8,780 nucleotides of DNA, from the NCBI GenBank assembly GCA_024641835.1, contig JAHECH010000132.1, forward strand, positions 1 to 8,780, read 5' to 3'. Positions 6,047 to 8,780 of this stretch are shown one piece after another. The translations under genes were made by a program, and so were the position numbers. Position 1 is the first letter of the stretch. Each line of letters starts with the position of its first letter. The notes under the pieces are model-generated. The model ran no database searches and was not told where the DNA came from. It saw only the letters and a list, made by a program, of their open reading frames with translations. This stretch comes from Deltaproteobacteria bacterium (GTDB lineage Bacteria; Desulfobacterota; DSM-4660; Desulfatiglandales; HGW-15).

Positions 6047-7728
6047 TGAGATTCCAGCGTGCTCTTCAGATTCCCCTTTTTCTTTTTTTCTTGGTCGTTC
6101 TCTGGCTAGCAGCGTATCCCCTTCCCTCGTGGTTTGAAGTTGATCTCTTCCTGCGATTAGATCCTCTGATATCACTGGGTGCCATGGCAACCGCGCGAGC
6201 CTACATCCCTCGTGTCACGTGGGTCCTCCTGATCCTCGGTGTAAGCCTCATTCTGGGCCGGCTCTTTTGCGGCTACATTTGTCCGCTGGGAGCCACGATC
6301 GATTTTGTTGACTGGCTCAGGCGGAAGAGGAAGGGGAGGACCTCTGAAAACAGCTTCGAAGTTTCGGGGCGGTACCGCAACCTGAAATACCTGTTCCTTG
6401 CAGGCATAGCAGGGACATCGCTGCTTGGCATATCCTCGGGTTTCCTTTTTTCCCCTCTTTCGCTCATCACACGGTTTTATTCGTTTGTTATCTATCCCAT
6501 GGTAATCATGATTTCGAATCTTTTTCTCGAAACCTTCAGCCCCGTGTTTCCCGTCATCCACCTGGAAGACCTCACGTTCATTCGCTTTTCAGTGCCCCGG
6601 TTCAACACCAACTTGTTCGTTGCTGGCCTTGTCCTTACGATTTTTTTGCTCGGGGTCATCCGACCCCGATTCTGGTGCCGCAATCTCTGCCCCTCTGGGG
6701 CTATTTTTGCCCTCTTTTCTCTGAGGCCGCTTTTTACGAGGAGGGTTTCAGAAAAGTGCAATGAATGCGGGAAATGCCTTCGCGTATGCCCCATGGGAGC
6801 CATTGGCAAGGATATCGCCACGACCGCACACACGGAGTGCACCACCTGCCTTCAATGTCAGGAGGTTTGCCCGGAGAAAGCGATCTCCTTTGAAATCATG
6901 AAAAAGGCGGCTTTCCCGGTCCCGGAAATCGACTTGAGTCGGCGCAAGCTCCTAAGTGCAGGAGTCGCGGGTATGGCGACTGCGGCGCTGACCATGACAA
7001 ACCTCAAGCATCTTCATGGCGGGGAGAGTCCCAGAGCTTTGCGCTCGAGTCAACTCATCCGTCCACCAGGGGCCCTGCCTGAGCCCGCTTTTCAGGCCCG
7101 GTGTGTTCGCTGCGGTGAATGCATGAAGGGATGTCTGACCAACACTCTCCAGCCTGTGTGGTTTGAAGCAGGTCTATCCGGGATCTGGTCTCCAAAGATC
7201 ACCGCCAGGCTCGCAGGTTGCGAACAGAATTGTAATTTGTGTGGACTGGTTTGTCCCACAGGCGCCATTCGGCTTTTGAGCATGGAAGAGAAGTTATACG
7301 CTAAGATAGGGACAGCTCAAATCGAGAAGAGCCGGTGCATCGCATGGGAGCAAGATAGACAGTGTCTTATATGCGATGAGATCTGCCCTTACAATGCTAT
7401 CACTTCCCAGCTCGCAGACGGGCACCATGTCACCGTGCCTGTGGTTGATGAGAATAGATGCAACGGGTGCGGATACTGTGAAAGCAAATGCCCTGTCGCC
7501 GGTGATTCTGCCATCATGGTGGAGCCTCTTGGAGAATTGCGCCTCGCCTCAGGGTCTTATCAGGAAAAGGCGAGAGAGCTCGGCCTTGTGTTTCAGGCCA
7601 AAACGAGCCTAGAGGAGCATTCCATCCTCGATGTTCAGCGGGGAGACAAAAATGGTTCAACAAGAACACCACGTGGCGAGAGCAAAGGGAAGAAGACTAG
7701 CCTACCACCCGGATTCATCGTTGAGTAG
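6043..7728 (+). CDS. NapH-NapG-like fused membrane polyferredoxin
   Basis: A 561-residue iron-sulfur protein. Residues 1-210 are a NapH/NosR-like membrane part with about five hydrophobic segments (10-27, 57-75, 115-136, 144-162, 189-207) and two CxxxCP motifs (C76/C80, C212/C216). Two ferredoxin-type 4Fe-4S motifs follow (C239-C249, C266-C276). At 299-305 SRRKLLS plus a hydrophobic run to about 318 looks like a Tat signal inside the chain, and from LIRPPGALPEPAFQARCVRCGEC onward the protein resembles NapG, with four more clusters (C354-C364, C393-C404, C432/C441-C448, C473-C483). The C-terminal 30 residues are polar and basic. NapGH passes electrons from quinol toward periplasmic acceptors, so a similar role with the upstream DUF362 protein is inferred. 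Membrane topology is uncertain, because an odd helix count would misplace C212. The start overlaps the DUF362 stop; ATG 6043 or 6046 are both possible. Confidence 0.9.
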   Translation: MMRFQRALQIPLFLFFLVVLWLAAYPLPSWFEVDLFLRLDPLISLGAMATARAYIPRVTWVLLILGVSLILGRLFCGYICPLGATIDFVDWLRRKRKGRTSENSFEVSGRYRNLKYLFLAGIAGTSLLGISSGFLFSPLSLITRFYSFVIYPMVIMISNLFLETFSPVFPVIHLEDLTFIRFSVPRFNTNLFVAGLVLTIFLLGVIRPRFWCRNLCPSGAIFALFSLRPLFTRRVSEKCNECGKCLRVCPMGAIGKDIATTAHTECTTCLQCQEVCPEKAISFEIMKKAAFPVPEIDLSRRKLLSAGVAGMATAALTMTNLKHLHGGESPRALRSSQLIRPPGALPEPAFQARCVRCGECMKGCLTNTLQPVWFEAGLSGIWSPKITARLAGCEQNCNLCGLVCPTGAIRLLSMEEKLYAKIGTAQIEKSRCIAWEQDRQCLICDEICPYNAITSQLADGHHVTVPVVDENRCNGCGYCESKCPVAGDSAIMVEPLGELRLASGSYQEKARELGLVFQAKTSLEEHSILDVQRGDKNGSTRTPRGESKGKKTSLPPGFIVE

Positions 7729-7751
7729 GAAGCCAATCCACGAAAATAAGG

Positions 7752-7780
7752 AAAGGCAAGACCAAGGAGGCCCTGCCTTT
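7752..7780. terminator. Probable bidirectional intrinsic terminator
   Basis: AAAGGCA (7752-7758) and TGCCTTT (7774-7780) form a 7-bp stem with a 15-nt loop between two convergent genes. A T-run ends the plus-strand arm (TTTT at 7778-7781), and the minus-strand reading likewise ends in TTTCC. The stem is modest, so termination efficiency is uncertain. Confidence 0.5.
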
Positions 7781-7802
7781 TCATCGCTGTCCGATTCCTT
7801 CT

Positions 7803-8018
7803 CTAAAGGCCCTTTTGATATTTGAAAGATACGTTTACTCTGGCACGGTACAACTTGACCTTGCCGCCCTCGATGCTCATGTCCAATTTTGTGATTTCAG
7901 CAACCCTCAAATCCTTGAGGCTTTTTCCTGCTGTTTCCACTGCGCCCTTCGCCGCCTCTTCCCAGGATTTTTCGCTCGTTCCCACCAGCTCAATGATCTT
8001 ATAGGTACTCCCAGCCAT
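7803..8018 (-). CDS. Dodecin-family protein
   Basis: A 71-residue dodecin, a family that forms dodecameric hollow spheres. The core is clear: YKIIELVGTSEKSWEEAAKGA (start residue 6), the helix to LKDL, and strands with IEGGKVKLYRARVNVSFKY. In flavin-storing dodecins the strand after the helix reads LDWFEV with a Trp that stacks on flavin; here it is LRVAEI (37-42), with Val39 at the Trp position, as in the group containing Mycobacterium Rv0379, described as a calcium dodecin. Flavin storage is therefore doubtful. AAGGAGGTGTGAT before the ATG at 8018 is a strong ribosome binding site. It is a single-gene unit convergent with the polyferredoxin gene. Confidence 0.92.
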   Translation of the reverse strand: MAGSTYKIIELVGTSEKSWEEAAKGAVETAGKSLKDLRVAEITKLDMSIEGGKVKLYRARVNVSFKYQKGL

Positions 8019-8078
8019 ATCACACCTCCTTTTAGGTTGTTAGTCTCAAGGCCGAACGGGCCAGGTCAGCTTGTGCAA

Positions 8079-8107
8079 AACATATCTGACTGTTTCAGGC
8101 AGGTCAA
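8079..8107 (-). promoter_or_regulatory. Candidate promoter for the dodecin gene
   Basis: On the minus strand TTGACC (8102-8107, five of six matches) and TATGTT (8079-8084, four of six) are separated by exactly 17 bases. Transcription would start near 8073, leaving a leader of about 55 nt. Confidence 0.5.
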
Positions 8108-8300
8108 GAGCAAAGATATCTCCCTTCGAGAAAACGGCCATATCCAATATAGGGCTGAGACCTGAACCCGTATCTTCGGGGAGTTGACCTCAAAAGCATT
8201 TTGGCATAACCTCAGGTATAAGTGTCGGATGTGAAGGGACTGTTGCCTGAATCCGATTTAACTACGGCGCGATGTCTCAAGAGGGTCTACTTCTCTCGAC

Positions 8301-8330
8301 AGCACTTTATCCCCATGGGTGTAAAGTGCT
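8301..8330. promoter_or_regulatory. 30-bp near-palindrome upstream of the zinc-ribbon gene
   Basis: AGCACTTTA (8301-8309) is exactly complementary to TAAAGTGCT (8322-8330), and the centre CCCATGGG (8312-8319) is itself palindromic, so 13 of 15 half-site positions match. It lies 70 bases before the zinc-ribbon start codon. It could be a dimeric-regulator operator or, in RNA, a 9-bp hairpin with a 12-nt loop. A weak upstream promoter candidate (TTGACC 8184-8189, TAACCT 8207-8212) exists. The rest of 8108-8399 shows no convincing gene. Confidence 0.45.
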
Positions 8331-8399
8331 TTGGGCGACGGGCGGTTGGAAAGGCAGCAAAGGGCTATGGTGCACGGCTATTCCTCAGGAGGGTCGCTC

Positions 8400-8606
8400 A
8401 TGGAAGCTTCGGGGGCTGTTTGCGTTTGTGGCCTCTCTATTCGAACCAACGAAAACCGGGAAGAAGGGAAATGTCCCAATTGCGGAATGCCTTTTGCTGA
8501 TACGAACCAGGAAATGGCTCACCCGAAACACCTCACCGACGCCATGATAGAGGCGACGTTTGAGATCATGGCAGAGGAGGGTGCCATCTGGTCTGGGGCA
8601 AGGTAA
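8400..8606 (+). CDS. Small zinc-ribbon protein, function unknown
   Basis: A 68-residue protein with a probable zinc site made of C8-x-C10 and C25-x-x-C28 (VCVCG and KCPNCG), a zinc-ribbon arrangement with a 14-residue spacer. The remainder, including HPKHLTDAMIEATFEIMAEEG, is predicted helical and unrecognised. The start at 8400 is chosen because AGGAGGG (8387-8393) lies six bases upstream; the longer frame from 8331 adds residues with no ribosome binding site or motif. Such small proteins may bind nucleic acid or protein, but nothing here specifies which. The gene ends about 60 bases before the tandem repeats. Overlapping ORFs in other frames contain no motif. Confidence 0.6.
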   Translation: MEASGAVCVCGLSIRTNENREEGKCPNCGMPFADTNQEMAHPKHLTDAMIEATFEIMAEEGAIWSGAR

Positions 8607-8666
8607 ATTAAAGGTTCCCAAGATGATCCCACCCGTATTAAGGCTCCAGGAAGCCACTGATTGCGT

Positions 8667-8780
8667 ATTCCGGCCCAATCTGTCCACTCATTCCGGGCTA
8701 ATCTGTCCACCTATTCCGATCCAATCCGTCCACTGATTCCGATTTAATCCGTCCACCCATTCCGGGCTAATCTGTCCACT
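8667..8780. repeat. 23-bp tandem repeats, probable IS21-family element end
   Basis: Five contiguous 23-bp units begin at 8667, 8690, 8713, 8736 and 8759, the last cut by the window edge. Each has ATTCCG, four variable bases, AATCYGTCCAC and two variable bases. Units 2 and 5 share GGCT in the variable block. IS21-family elements carry multiple short terminal repeats bound by their transposase, and this pattern fits what I recall of such ends, but no istA/istB gene is inside the window. The possible element boundary is near 8658 (TGATTGCG). There are no spacers, so it is not a CRISPR. Confidence 0.6.

Noticed and set aside
8222..8547. Two overlapping plus-strand ORFs of about 90 residues in other frames
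   Set aside because: They overlap the zinc-ribbon gene, have no motif, and lack its ribosome-binding-site support.
8667..8780. CRISPR array
   Set aside because: The 23-bp units are directly contiguous with no unique spacers, and the variable positions lie inside the units.

Overview
The window looks like chromosomal DNA of an anaerobic, probably deltaproteobacterial (Desulfobacterota-type) Gram-negative bacterium. This is inferred from the gene mix: exported TPR protein, SCP2-like sterol carrier protein, beta-oxidation-type enzymes, dodecin, and a Tat-exported DUF362 protein paired with a multi-cluster NapH/NapG-like iron-sulfur protein. Base composition is about half GC by eye. No rRNA, tRNA or CRISPR was seen.

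Layout. (1) 33-641 (-): exported TPR protein, with a strong sigma70-like promoter at 816-844. (2) About 500 bp without a gene (732-1244), holding a strong inverted repeat. (3) 1245-1571 (-): SCP2-domain protein, divergent from (4) a two-gene (+) unit: a nitronate monooxygenase/FabK-family flavoprotein (1969-2955) and a crotonase carrying the full dienoyl-CoA isomerase acid triad (3036-3842). The divergent region holds promoter candidates on both strands and a 12-bp palindrome. (5) 4193-4393 (+): cold-shock protein with a UUG start. (6) About 700 bp without a convincing gene (4394-5107), holding a REP-like hairpin and a promoter. (7) 5108-7728 (+): a translationally coupled pair, a Tat-exported DUF362 protein followed by a 561-residue NapH-NapG-like fusion with an internal Tat-like motif. 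(8) 7803-8018 (-): dodecin of the type lacking the flavin-stacking Trp, convergent with the pair across a probable shared terminator. (9) 8400-8606 (+): a small zinc-ribbon protein preceded by a 30-bp near-palindrome. (10) 8667-8780: five contiguous 23-bp repeats running off the window, resembling the multiple terminal repeats of an IS21-family element.

Working together: the SCP2 protein, flavoprotein and dienoyl-CoA isomerase point to acyl-CoA/lipid metabolism. The DUF362 plus NapH/G-like pair is most simply read as a membrane electron-transfer module moving electrons from the quinone pool or cytoplasm to a periplasmic partner; its substrate is unknown. It is the best candidate here for an undescribed system.
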